Shown here piece by piece: positions 7,328 through 14,733 of a stretch of 23,630 nt of DNA. Position numbers and translations under genes: made by a program. Positions within the stretch are counted from its first letter, which is position 1. Every line of letters begins with the position of its first letter. This stretch comes from Nitrospiria bacterium. GTDB lineage: Bacteria; Nitrospirota; Nitrospiria; JACQBZ01. The notes under the pieces are model-generated. The model was not told the DNA's origin, ran no database searches, and saw only the letters and a program-made list of their open reading frames with translations. Location of the stretch: positions 18,156 through 41,785 of the forward strand of contig CAKKOZ010000096.1 in assembly GCA_919901335.1 (NCBI GenBank), written 5' to 3'.

Positions 7328-9004
7328 ATGACAAAAGATCGGATGATTAAGGAGATGGTCCTTCGGGCATGGCAGAGGGCTTCGGACGACGGTAAAATCC
7401 GTTCCAAGCCCGATCCGGATAAGGTTCTTGTCGAAATTCCAAAGGAGACGGTGCCGGCGGATTATGCGACGACCGTGGCGATGGTGCTGGCGCCGATCGA
7501 GGGGCGGCCGCCTCGCGAGATCGCCCAGACGATTCAATCGTACCTTCAAGGTGATCCGCAGGCGATTTTAGAGCATGTCGAGCTGGCCGGCCCGGGCTAT
7601 CTTAATGTTACCTTAAAGCCGGATCAATGGCGGCAGGTCCTGCTGGACATTGACGCGCAAGGGAAACGGTTCGGCCAAGTCAAGATTGGATGCGGCCGGC
7701 GTGTCCAAGTTGAGTTTGTGAGCGCCAATCCGACCGGCCCGCTTCATGTCGGTCATGGACGATGGGCCGCCGTCGGGAATGCACTGGCGAATCTGCTGTG
7801 CGCGGCCGGTTATGAGGTCCATCGGGAATATTACAACAATGACTCCGGGCGGCAAGTCAAACTGCTGGGGCAATCGGTCTATGCGCGCTACCAGCAACGG
7901 GCGGGGAACCCCGTGACGGATCCGGAGGATGGCTATCGGGGAGCGTATGTCACCGAACTGGCGCAGCAGTTGATGGATCGGGTGGGCGATGTCTATCGCG
8001 CGAAAAAGGCCGAAGAATGCCTCGATTTTTTTACACGGACCGCGTTGGATGAAATGACGGCCCTGATCCGGAAGGATCTTGAGGCGTTCGGGATCACGTT
8101 TGATTCCTGGTTCAGCGAGGCCTCACTCTTTGAAAGCGGCGCCGTACAGAAGGCACTGGATGATTTGCGGAAGAAGAATTATCTCTATGAGAAGGACGGC
8201 GCCCTGTGGTTCCGATCCACGCAGTTCAGCGATGATAAAGATCGAGTCGTCCGGAAGGAGGACGGCGAGTTCACATACTTGGCCTCCGATATTGCGTATC
8301 ATCAGGACAAACTGTCTCGGGGATTTGATCTCTTGATTAATATCTGGGGTGCGGATCACCATGGATACATGGCCCGGATGGAAGCGGTCGTCCTGGCGCT
8401 GGGATATCCCAAAGAAAAGTTGCGCATCCTCATCGGGCAGCTGGTGACGCTGGTTCGCAACGGCCAGCCGGTCCCGATGTCGAAGCGGGCCGGGGAATTT
8501 GTAACCTTGCGGGATGTCGTCAGCGAAGTGGGGAAGGACGCGGCCATCTTCTTTTTCCTGACGCGCCGTCTTGACAGCCACCTGGAGTTTGACCTTGAAC
8601 TGGCCAAACGGCAGTCGAACGAAAACCCGGTTTACTACGTCCAGTATGCCCATGCCCGGTTGTGCAGCGTTCTCCGGCAGGCGGAAGAGCAGGGAATTGG
8701 CTTGAAGGATGCCAGCCAGATCCGGCTGGATCGTTTGACGGAGCCGGAAGAACTGAAACTTATGAAGCGACTGGACGCCTTTCCGAAATTGATCGAGGAG
8801 AGCGCGCATGCGCTGGAACCTCATCGATTGACCTTTTATCTTCTGGAACTGGCCGGTATTCTCCACCATTACTATCATAAACATCGGATCATCTCGGATG
8901 ATTCGGATCTCACCCAGGCCAGGCTGTTGCTGGTGAATTCGGTCAGGACGGTGATGGCGAATGCCTTGGGGATCCTGGGCGTCTCTGCTCCGGAGCGGAT
9001 GTAG
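7328..9004 (+). CDS. argS: Arginyl-tRNA synthetase
   Basis: This is a class I aminoacyl-tRNA synthetase that charges tRNA-Arg with arginine. From ATG 7328 it has 558 residues, typical for ArgRS. An N-terminal additional domain (about 1-110) precedes the catalytic core, which has ANPTGPLHVGHGR (133-145) carrying the HIGH-type motif HVGH and a PMSKRAG segment (383-389) as the KMSKS counterpart. The C-terminal anticodon-binding domain ends in ALGILGVSAPERM, the usual ArgRS tail. ATG 7328 is favoured by AGGG (7320-7323), although the spacing is short. An alternative TTG at 7301 would overlap the moeA stop as TTGA and add nine residues. The tgt start codon follows the stop after two bases, indicating a tight operon. 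Confidence 0.96.
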   Translation: MTKDRMIKEMVLRAWQRASDDGKIRSKPDPDKVLVEIPKETVPADYATTVAMVLAPIEGRPPREIAQTIQSYLQGDPQAILEHVELAGPGYLNVTLKPDQWRQVLLDIDAQGKRFGQVKIGCGRRVQVEFVSANPTGPLHVGHGRWAAVGNALANLLCAAGYEVHREYYNNDSGRQVKLLGQSVYARYQQRAGNPVTDPEDGYRGAYVTELAQQLMDRVGDVYRAKKAEECLDFFTRTALDEMTALIRKDLEAFGITFDSWFSEASLFESGAVQKALDDLRKKNYLYEKDGALWFRSTQFSDDKDRVVRKEDGEFTYLASDIAYHQDKLSRGFDLLINIWGADHHGYMARMEAVVLALGYPKEKLRILIGQLVTLVRNGQPVPMSKRAGEFVTLRDVVSEVGKDAAIFFFLTRRLDSHLEFDLELAKRQSNENPVYYVQYAHARLCSVLRQAEEQGIGLKDASQIRLDRLTEPEELKLMKRLDAFPKLIEESAHALEPHRLTFYLLELAGILHHYYHKHRIISDDSDLTQARLLLVNSVRTVMANALGILGVSAPERM

Positions 9005-9006
9005 CG

Positions 9007-10113
9007 ATGTCGTTCACGGTCCTGGCCACAGAGAGGGAAACGCGGGCCCGGTGCGGGCAGCTTGAGACGCGGCATGGAACCATTCAGACCCCGGTTTTCA
9101 TGCCGGTCGGCACGGCCGGCACGGTCAAGACCCTGACTCCGGATGAACTCAAGTCGCTCGGTGTCGAGATCATTCTCGGGAACGCCTATCATCTCTACCT
9201 TCGCCCCGGACATAAACTGATCGCCGAGCTGGGCGGGCTGCACCGATTCATTTCATGGGACCGGCCGATTCTGACCGACAGCGGCGGGTATCAGGTCTTC
9301 AGTCTCGCCGAGCTGTGCAAGGTGACGGACGAAGGGGCCGCGTTTCAGTCGCACCTCGACGGCTCGTTCCATTTCTTCTCCCCGGAATCCGTCATTGAGA
9401 TTCAGGAAGCCCTGGGGGCGGACATCGTCATGGCGCTGGATGAATGCCTGCCCTATCCCAGCAGTCCGGAGGCGACGCGCGCCGCGTTGGAACGGACGCT
9501 TCAATGGGCGCGGCGATGCCGGCAGTCTCACACGCGTCCGGATCAGATCTTGTTTGGAATCATCCAGGGCGGGTTTTATCCTGAATTGCGGCGGGAAGCG
9601 GCGCTTCGAATGATCGAGCTTGGATTTGAGGGGTATGCCCTGGGAGGGCTCAGTGTCGGAGAGACGCAGCCGATGATGCTCGACGTGGTGGACCAGGTCG
9701 TTCCGCTTCTTCCGGAGGACCGGCCGAGATATCTGATGGGGGTGGGGTTGCCGGAGGATCTGCTGGAATGCGTCATTCGCGGCATTGACATGTTTGATTG
9801 CGTGATCCCCACGCGCCATGCGCGCACCGGATGGCTTTTTACATCCTTCGGAAGGGTCGTCATCAAAAATGCACAGTATGCGAGAGATGAATCTCCCCTG
9901 GATCCGGCCTGCGACTGCTACACCTGCCGCCATTTTTCGAGGGCCTATCTCCGGCATCTTTTCATGGCCCAGGAGATCCTGGCGCTTCGCCTGAACACGA
10001 TCCACAACCTCCATTACTATCTTCGGCTGATGGAGCAGATCCGCCTTGCGATTCGAGGGGGGCGGTTGATGCAGTACCGGGAAGAATTTTATCGGATGCG
10101 GTGTAAAATTTAA
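9007..10113 (+). CDS. tgt: tRNA-guanine transglycosylase
   Basis: Tgt exchanges guanine-34 for the queuosine precursor preQ1 in tRNAs with GUN anticodons. The 368 residues match the bacterial family length. Visible motifs are LTDSGGYQVFSL (D91, general acid/base position), MALDECLPYPSS (142-153), FGIIQGG (183-189), YALGGLSVGE (210-219) and MFDCVIPTRHARTG (D264, the nucleophile position). The zinc site is CDCYTCRHF (C302, C304, C307) with H333 as the fourth ligand. The ATG begins two bases after the argS stop. It leads the common tgt-yajC-secD-secF order; queA, often just upstream, is absent here. Confidence 0.97.
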   Translation: MSFTVLATERETRARCGQLETRHGTIQTPVFMPVGTAGTVKTLTPDELKSLGVEIILGNAYHLYLRPGHKLIAELGGLHRFISWDRPILTDSGGYQVFSLAELCKVTDEGAAFQSHLDGSFHFFSPESVIEIQEALGADIVMALDECLPYPSSPEATRAALERTLQWARRCRQSHTRPDQILFGIIQGGFYPELRREAALRMIELGFEGYALGGLSVGETQPMMLDVVDQVVPLLPEDRPRYLMGVGLPEDLLECVIRGIDMFDCVIPTRHARTGWLFTSFGRVVIKNAQYARDESPLDPACDCYTCRHFSRAYLRHLFMAQEILALRLNTIHNLHYYLRLMEQIRLAIRGGRLMQYREEFYRMRCKI

Positions 10114-10131
10114 TGGCATGATTTCTTTAAC

Positions 10132-10139
10132 GGAGGAGG
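10132..10139 (+). promoter_or_regulatory. Strong ribosome binding site of yajC
   Basis: GGAGGAGG lies eight bases before ATG 10148. It supports that start over the in-frame ATG at 10118, which lies upstream of the site. Confidence 0.8.
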
Positions 10140-10147
10140 AAAATAAA

Positions 10148-10486
10148 ATGGAGTCTTTCCTAACGATGGCATGGGCTCAGGATGAGGGCGCGGCCTCGCC
10201 GGCCGGACCCGGCGGAATGATCGTCTCTTTTCTGCCCTTTGTCTTGATTTTTGTTGTCTTCTACTTTCTTTTGATTCTTCCCCAGCAACGGAAACAAAAG
10301 AAACACCGGGCCATGCTGGAGGCGCTGAAGAAGGGCGATCGGGTCCTGACGACCGGCGGTGTGATCGGCACCGTGGCGGCGATCAATCAAGGCGTGGTCA
10401 CGGTCCAGGTGGCGGACAATGTCCGGATCAAAGTCCGGCGCGACTATATCGCGGAACTTCAAACCGAAACGGAAGAGAGCGCCTGA
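10148..10486 (+). CDS. yajC: Preprotein translocase subunit YajC
   Basis: YajC is a small single-span membrane protein that associates with SecDF at the Sec translocon. From ATG 10148 it has 112 residues, a normal length. A short periplasmic N-terminus, rich in Ala and Gly, is followed by one membrane helix (about 25-42). Then comes the characteristic LPQQRKQKKHRAMLEALKKG stretch with GDRVLTTGGVIGTV just after it, and a beta-rich cytoplasmic tail ending at IKVRRDYIAEL. It lies between tgt and secD, separated from secD by a palindromic repeat. Confidence 0.95.
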   Translation: MESFLTMAWAQDEGAASPAGPGGMIVSFLPFVLIFVVFYFLLILPQQRKQKKHRAMLEALKKGDRVLTTGGVIGTVAAINQGVVTVQVADNVRIKVRRDYIAELQTETEESA

Positions 10487-10492
10487 CCAGGA

Positions 10493-10517
10493 GGGGACAG
10501 ATTTGAAATCTGTCCCC
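10493..10517. repeat. Perfect 12-bp palindrome, dispersed-repeat-like
   Basis: GGGGACAGATTT (10493-10504) is followed by one central G and its exact complement (10506-10517). There is no T-tract after it, so it does not read as an intrinsic terminator. It fills most of the 54-base gap between yajC and secD. From memory, this palindrome, recognisable by its translation GTDFKSVP, recurs between and inside predicted genes of several bacterial lineages, like REP or RAYT-mobilised repeats. Copy number in this genome cannot be seen from one window. Confidence 0.7.
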
Positions 10518-10540
10518 AGCCAATACGGAGGATACACGAC

Positions 10541-12181
10541 GTGAAACGAGGAGTTCGAGGACGACTGCTGCTGTTGAGCTTGACCGTTTTAATTTCGATT
10601 GTCTTTTTCCTGCCGTCCACCCCGGTCTATCCGATGCTGCCGGACTGGTGGAAGAACTATCTGCCGAGCCGCGGGATTACTCTGGGTCTGGATCTCCAGG
10701 GAGGCATCCATATGGTTCTGGAGGTTGAAGAGGAGAAGGCGGTCGAGAGCCTGGTGGAACGGACCGCGTCTTCCATCAAAGATCTTTTGGATGCGGAGAA
10801 ACTTCCGGTCGAATCGGTGAAACGGACGGGGCCTTCGGAACTGACCGTGATCTTGCCCGGGCCGGACCAGAAGGCCGATATCGCAAAAAAGATCGAGGCG
10901 AACCATCCGAACTTCATCCCGAAGGAATCGGAGGGCAACGAGATGGTTTATCATCTACGGGAGGGCGAGGTGATCCGGATCAAGGACTCCGCGACGACCC
11001 AGGCGCTTGAGACGATTCGCAACCGGATCGACCAGTTCGGGGTGACCGAGCCGTTGATCCAGCGTCAGGGACCCAACCAGATCGTCATCCAGCTCCCCGG
11101 CGTGAAGGATTCCAAGAGGGCAAAGGAGCTGATCGGGAAGACGGCGCTTCTGGAGTTCAAGCTCTTGGATGAAGACCATCCGCTGAGCCGCACGCTTCCG
11201 CTTTCGATCACGGCCCTGAATGAAGAGACCTTTATGGCCGAGTACGGAAGCAAGGTTCCGGAAGGGGATGATCTCATGTTCGAGCGGGCCACCGACAAAG
11301 AAACCGGCGAGGTCCGAAAACGGCCCTATCTTGTCAAAAAGCGAACCATGATGACGGGGGATGTCCTGACCGATGCCCTCGTGAGCATCGGGGAGTTCAA
11401 CGAGCCGTACGTCTCGATCAGCATGAACAGCACCGGCGCGCAGGTGTTTGAACGCATCACGGCCGAGAACGTGAAGAAACGTCTGGCGATCATCCTGGAC
11501 AACAACATCTATTCGGCGCCGGTCATTCAGGATCGGATCGCGGGTGGCAATGCGCAGATCACCGGAAGCTTTACGACGCAGGAGGCAAACGACCTGGCCA
11601 TCGTCCTGAGGGCCGGCGCGCTGCCGGCGCCTGTCCACACGATTCAGGACCTCACGGTGGGTCCATCGCTGGGGCAGGATTCGATCCGGATGGGAATCCG
11701 GGCGACGATTTTGGCCGGAGTCCTGGTGATCCTGTTCATGATGATTTATTATCGGATGTGCGGTCTTGTCGCGGACATGGCCCTGTTCTTGAATCTGATC
11801 GTTTTGATGGGGGTTTTGGCGGCGCTGAACGCCACCTTGACTCTCCCGGGCATTGCTGGCATTATTCTGACGATCGGCATAGGCGTGGATTCCAATGTCC
11901 TGATCTTTGAGCGGATCCGCGAGGAACTCCGTCAGGGAAAACCGGTCCGCCTGGCCGTGGATGCCGGCTACGAAAAGGCCTTCCTGACGATCGTTGACTC
12001 CCATGTGACGACGCTGATTACGGCCCTGGTTCTCTTTCTGTTCGGCACCGGCCCGATCAAAGGGTTTGCCGTCAGCTTGAGCCTTGGGATTACCATCAAC
12101 TTGTTCACGGCGCTGGTGGGGACGAAAGTTGTTTTTGACTTTATCAACAGTCGCTGGAAACTGCAGAGGCTGAGCATTTAA
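10541..12181 (+). CDS. secD: Protein translocase subunit SecD
   Basis: SecD pairs with SecF and uses the proton (or sodium) gradient to pull secreted proteins out of the SecYEG channel. The 546 residues have one N-terminal helix (about 7-25), the GLDLQGG signature (49-55), a large periplasmic region with IRNRIDQFGVTEPLIQRQG and YSAPVIQDRIAGGNAQITG, and five C-terminal helices containing GIGVDSNVLIFERIREEL. The family usually reads AVDAN at this last motif; here it is GVDSN (D450, S451), and the key Asp is kept. The GTG start is backed by GGAGGA (10527-10532) eight bases upstream. secF follows after 14 bases. Confidence 0.97.
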   Translation: MKRGVRGRLLLLSLTVLISIVFFLPSTPVYPMLPDWWKNYLPSRGITLGLDLQGGIHMVLEVEEEKAVESLVERTASSIKDLLDAEKLPVESVKRTGPSELTVILPGPDQKADIAKKIEANHPNFIPKESEGNEMVYHLREGEVIRIKDSATTQALETIRNRIDQFGVTEPLIQRQGPNQIVIQLPGVKDSKRAKELIGKTALLEFKLLDEDHPLSRTLPLSITALNEETFMAEYGSKVPEGDDLMFERATDKETGEVRKRPYLVKKRTMMTGDVLTDALVSIGEFNEPYVSISMNSTGAQVFERITAENVKKRLAIILDNNIYSAPVIQDRIAGGNAQITGSFTTQEANDLAIVLRAGALPAPVHTIQDLTVGPSLGQDSIRMGIRATILAGVLVILFMMIYYRMCGLVADMALFLNLIVLMGVLAALNATLTLPGIAGIILTIGIGVDSNVLIFERIREELRQGKPVRLAVDAGYEKAFLTIVDSHVTTLITALVLFLFGTGPIKGFAVSLSLGITINLFTALVGTKVVFDFINSRWKLQRLSI

Positions 12182-12195
12182 TACCGGGAGATCTT

Positions 12196-13113
12196 ATGTT
12201 CGAAATTTTAGGGAAGACCAAGATTGATTTTATCGGCAAGCGGAACTACGCGTTTATCTTTTCCGGCATCCTGGCTTTTCTGGGATTGCTGACCCTTGTC
12301 CAGATCGGTCGGGGGCAGGCGAATCTCGGCATTGACTTTGCGGGGGGAACCGCCGTCCAGCTCAAATTCGAGCAGGCGATCCAGATCGACGAGGCCCGCC
12401 GGGTTCTGTCGGACAACGGTTTTCCGGACGCGGAGCTGCAGGAATTCACGAACGGAAACAAACTCCTGATCCGCGTGAAGCAACAGAACACGATTCAGGA
12501 GGATGTGGCCAATCGGATCATCCAGATCTTTGAAAAGGAGTTGTCGGCGAATCGGTTCGTGGTGGACAGCAGCACCGCCATCGGCCCGACCATCGGTCAG
12601 GAGCTCCAGAAAAAGGCCGTTATCGCCATTGTCTTCTCGATGATCGGGATCATCTTTTATATCGCCGTCCGGTTCGAATTCCGTTTCGGAATCGCGGCCG
12701 CCATCGCGACGTTTCACGACGTCCTGGCGGTTTTGGGGGTGCTCTACATCCTCGATAAAGAGATCACGCTGCTCATCGTGACGGCCCTGCTGACGCTGGC
12801 CGGTTATTCCTTGACGGATACCGTGGTGGTTTTCGACCGGATCCGCGAGAATCTGAAGTATCGGCGGCGGGAGTCGCTGGAGGAGGTGATCAACGGCGGG
12901 ATCAACCAGGTCCTCAGCCGGACGATCGTGGTCTCGTTGACCGTTTTCCTGGTCCTGATCGCGCTGTTCTTTTTCGGCGGTGAGGTCATCCATGATTTTT
13001 CCTTTGCGCTTCTGGTCGGCGTGATCGTGGGAACCTACTCCTCGATCTTTGTCGCCAGTCCCATCCTGGTTGTGTGGAAAGGGAGCGGGGGCAAGCTGCT
13101 CAAACGCGCCTGA
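12196..13113 (+). CDS. secF: Protein translocase subunit SecF
   Basis: SecF is the RND-like partner of SecD. Its 305 residues are a normal length. The N-terminal helix (about 18-37) is followed by LGIDFAGGTAVQLKF (44-58), a periplasmic domain, and five helices with GYSLTDTVVVFDRIREN, the SecF counterpart of the SecD proton-path motif. The ATG has a GGGAGA site just upstream (about 12185-12190) and lies 14 bases after the secD stop. The next gene starts 18 bases after its own stop, so the DUF4388-J-TPR protein is probably co-transcribed. Confidence 0.97.
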   Translation: MFEILGKTKIDFIGKRNYAFIFSGILAFLGLLTLVQIGRGQANLGIDFAGGTAVQLKFEQAIQIDEARRVLSDNGFPDAELQEFTNGNKLLIRVKQQNTIQEDVANRIIQIFEKELSANRFVVDSSTAIGPTIGQELQKKAVIAIVFSMIGIIFYIAVRFEFRFGIAAAIATFHDVLAVLGVLYILDKEITLLIVTALLTLAGYSLTDTVVVFDRIRENLKYRRRESLEEVINGGINQVLSRTIVVSLTVFLVLIALFFFGGEVIHDFSFALLVGVIVGTYSSIFVASPILVVWKGSGGKLLKRA

Positions 13114-13131
13114 CGGAAAGAAAGGTCCTTC

Positions 13132-14631
13132 ATGGCCGATGATCTGCCTGTATCCGGGAGACTTCGGGACCAGCGGCTCCCGAAGATTCTGACCCATCTG
13201 CAACGGCAAAAAAAGACGGGGGTGATGGTCGTTCGGCGAAACGATCAACACAAGTCGATCTTCATCAAAGACGGCGACATCATCTTCGCCGCATCCAGGT
13301 ATCAAGACGACTGGCTGGGCGAAATACTCCTCAAACTCGGCAAGATCACGTTGGGTCAGTACGAGAAGGCCTCGGAGGTTACCCGCAGCACTCAAAAACG
13401 GTTCGGCACGGTTCTGGTTGAACACGGGGTGCTCACCGCCAAGGATCTCTTCTGGGCGGTGACCCATCAGGTCAAGGAAATCATATTAAGCCTCTTCACC
13501 TGGCTGGACGGCGAATACGAGTTTGAGGAAGGTCCACTGCCGGCCCAGGAAATCATCACGCTCAAAATGAGCACGGCCAATCTCATCCTGGACGGCATCC
13601 GCCGGATCAACGATTTTGTCCGACTCCGCAACGATCTCCCGCCCATGACGACGGTCTTGCAAATTACGACCGATCCGTTGATTCTTTTCCAGGACATCCA
13701 GTTGACGGACCCGGAACGAAAGCTGCTGATGCAGGTGGACGGCAAGAGCACCCTTTCCGAACTCTTTGCCGCGTCCGAGCTTCCGTCGTTTGAGACGTTA
13801 AAACTCATCTGTTTCTTCCTTGCCGTCGGACTGGCCGAACTCGGCATCACTGAACTGCGACCGGAACGATCCGTTGACGAGGATCTGGTGAAAGAGGTCA
13901 AGCGGGAACAACAGACGGCGGTCGTCGACGGCCGCGAAGGAATCTTCCGGAAGAATGCACCGGAAGCGCATCTGACGAAGCAGAAAGTCCGGGAGGCCTA
14001 CGAAGCACTGCAGCATCAGGACTACTACGCTGTGTTGGGGCTGCAACAAGAGGCGCCGCGGGACGAGATTAAGCGGGCCTATTTCCGCCTGGCCAAGGAA
14101 TATCATCCCGACCGGCATTTCCAGTCCGGTTTAGAGGAACTCACCCCCCATCTTGAGACGCTCTTCCGGCGCATTACGGAGGCGTACGATGCCCTTTCGA
14201 TCGAGCGAAAACGCAAGGACTATGATACGGAACTGACCATGAAGAAAATCAAGGGCCGGCGCGAGGAACCGGCCGGCGCCTCAATGGTTGGACAAGTACA
14301 GCAGGGGCAGCAGGCCCTTCAGAGGGGCGATTTCAAGACGGCGGCCTATTATTTTGAGGCCGCGGTCATGGCTGTGCCGGACAAGGCCGCTCATCATGCC
14401 CTTCTGGCCAAGACGTTAACCCAGCTTCCGGGGCGGCAGCGGGATGCCGAAACCCATTACAAAAAGGCGATCGACCTCGATCCATCCGGCGCAGAATACT
14501 ACATCGGCCTCGGGCTGCTCTATAAGAAAGGCGGCATGATCCAGCGGGCCCAGCGGCAGTTTGAAGAGGCGCTGATCTGGAATTCGGACAACCGAACGGC
14601 GAAGGAAGAACTCAAAAAACTTCAGTTCTAA
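13132..14631 (+). CDS. DUF4388 - J domain - TPR protein
   Basis: This is a 499-residue soluble protein with three parts. Residues 1 to about 160 resemble the PatA-type DUF4388 domain: GRLRDQRLPKILTHLQRQKK, then GDIIFAAS, then LGEILLKLGKIT and FGTVLVEHGVLT. Residues 297-368 are a J domain with YYAVLGL, the catalytic-loop HPD (325-327) and ITEAYDALSIERKRKDYD. Residues about 386-495 form TPR-like helical repeats, including AETHYKKAIDLDPSGAEYYIGLGLLYKKGG. The intact HPD predicts stimulation of a DnaK-type ATPase, and the TPRs predict a protein partner. Nothing shows which process it serves; its position 18 bases after secF suggests secretion or envelope assembly. The ATG has AAAGG six bases upstream. 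No signal peptide or membrane segment is seen. Confidence 0.88.
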   Translation: MADDLPVSGRLRDQRLPKILTHLQRQKKTGVMVVRRNDQHKSIFIKDGDIIFAASRYQDDWLGEILLKLGKITLGQYEKASEVTRSTQKRFGTVLVEHGVLTAKDLFWAVTHQVKEIILSLFTWLDGEYEFEEGPLPAQEIITLKMSTANLILDGIRRINDFVRLRNDLPPMTTVLQITTDPLILFQDIQLTDPERKLLMQVDGKSTLSELFAASELPSFETLKLICFFLAVGLAELGITELRPERSVDEDLVKEVKREQQTAVVDGREGIFRKNAPEAHLTKQKVREAYEALQHQDYYAVLGLQQEAPRDEIKRAYFRLAKEYHPDRHFQSGLEELTPHLETLFRRITEAYDALSIERKRKDYDTELTMKKIKGRREEPAGASMVGQVQQGQQALQRGDFKTAAYYFEAAVMAVPDKAAHHALLAKTLTQLPGRQRDAETHYKKAIDLDPSGAEYYIGLGLLYKKGGMIQRAQRQFEEALIWNSDNRTAKEELKKLQF

Positions 14632-14696
14632 TTTTTCTCTCCGTTTTTTCTAACCCAAAAACAATTTACCCGTCGAATTTCATCGCCGCTGTCGGT

Positions 14697-14725
14697 TTGA
14701 CAAACCCCGTGGGTTGGCCTATCAT
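14697..14725 (+). promoter_or_regulatory. Sigma-70-type promoter for recJ, leaderless arrangement
   Basis: A perfect TTGACA (14697-14702) is followed after 17 bases by TATCAT (14720-14725). The expected transcription start falls at about 14732-14734, and the recJ ATG is 14734-14736. The rest of the 102-base gap upstream shows only T-rich sequence with no good terminator stem. Confidence 0.7.
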
Positions 14726-14733
14726 ATTTTCTT

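Noticed and set aside
10493..10517. Rho-independent terminator between yajC and secD
   Set aside because: The stem is perfect but no T-tract follows, and ending transcription here would split a conserved operon.
10955..12004. 349-codon open frame on the minus strand over secD
   Set aside because: It is antisense to conserved SecD motifs and low in hydrophobic pattern, so it is a composition artefact.
12208..13467. 419-codon open frame on the minus strand over secF and the next gene
   Set aside because: It runs antisense across two well-supported genes and has no protein family features.
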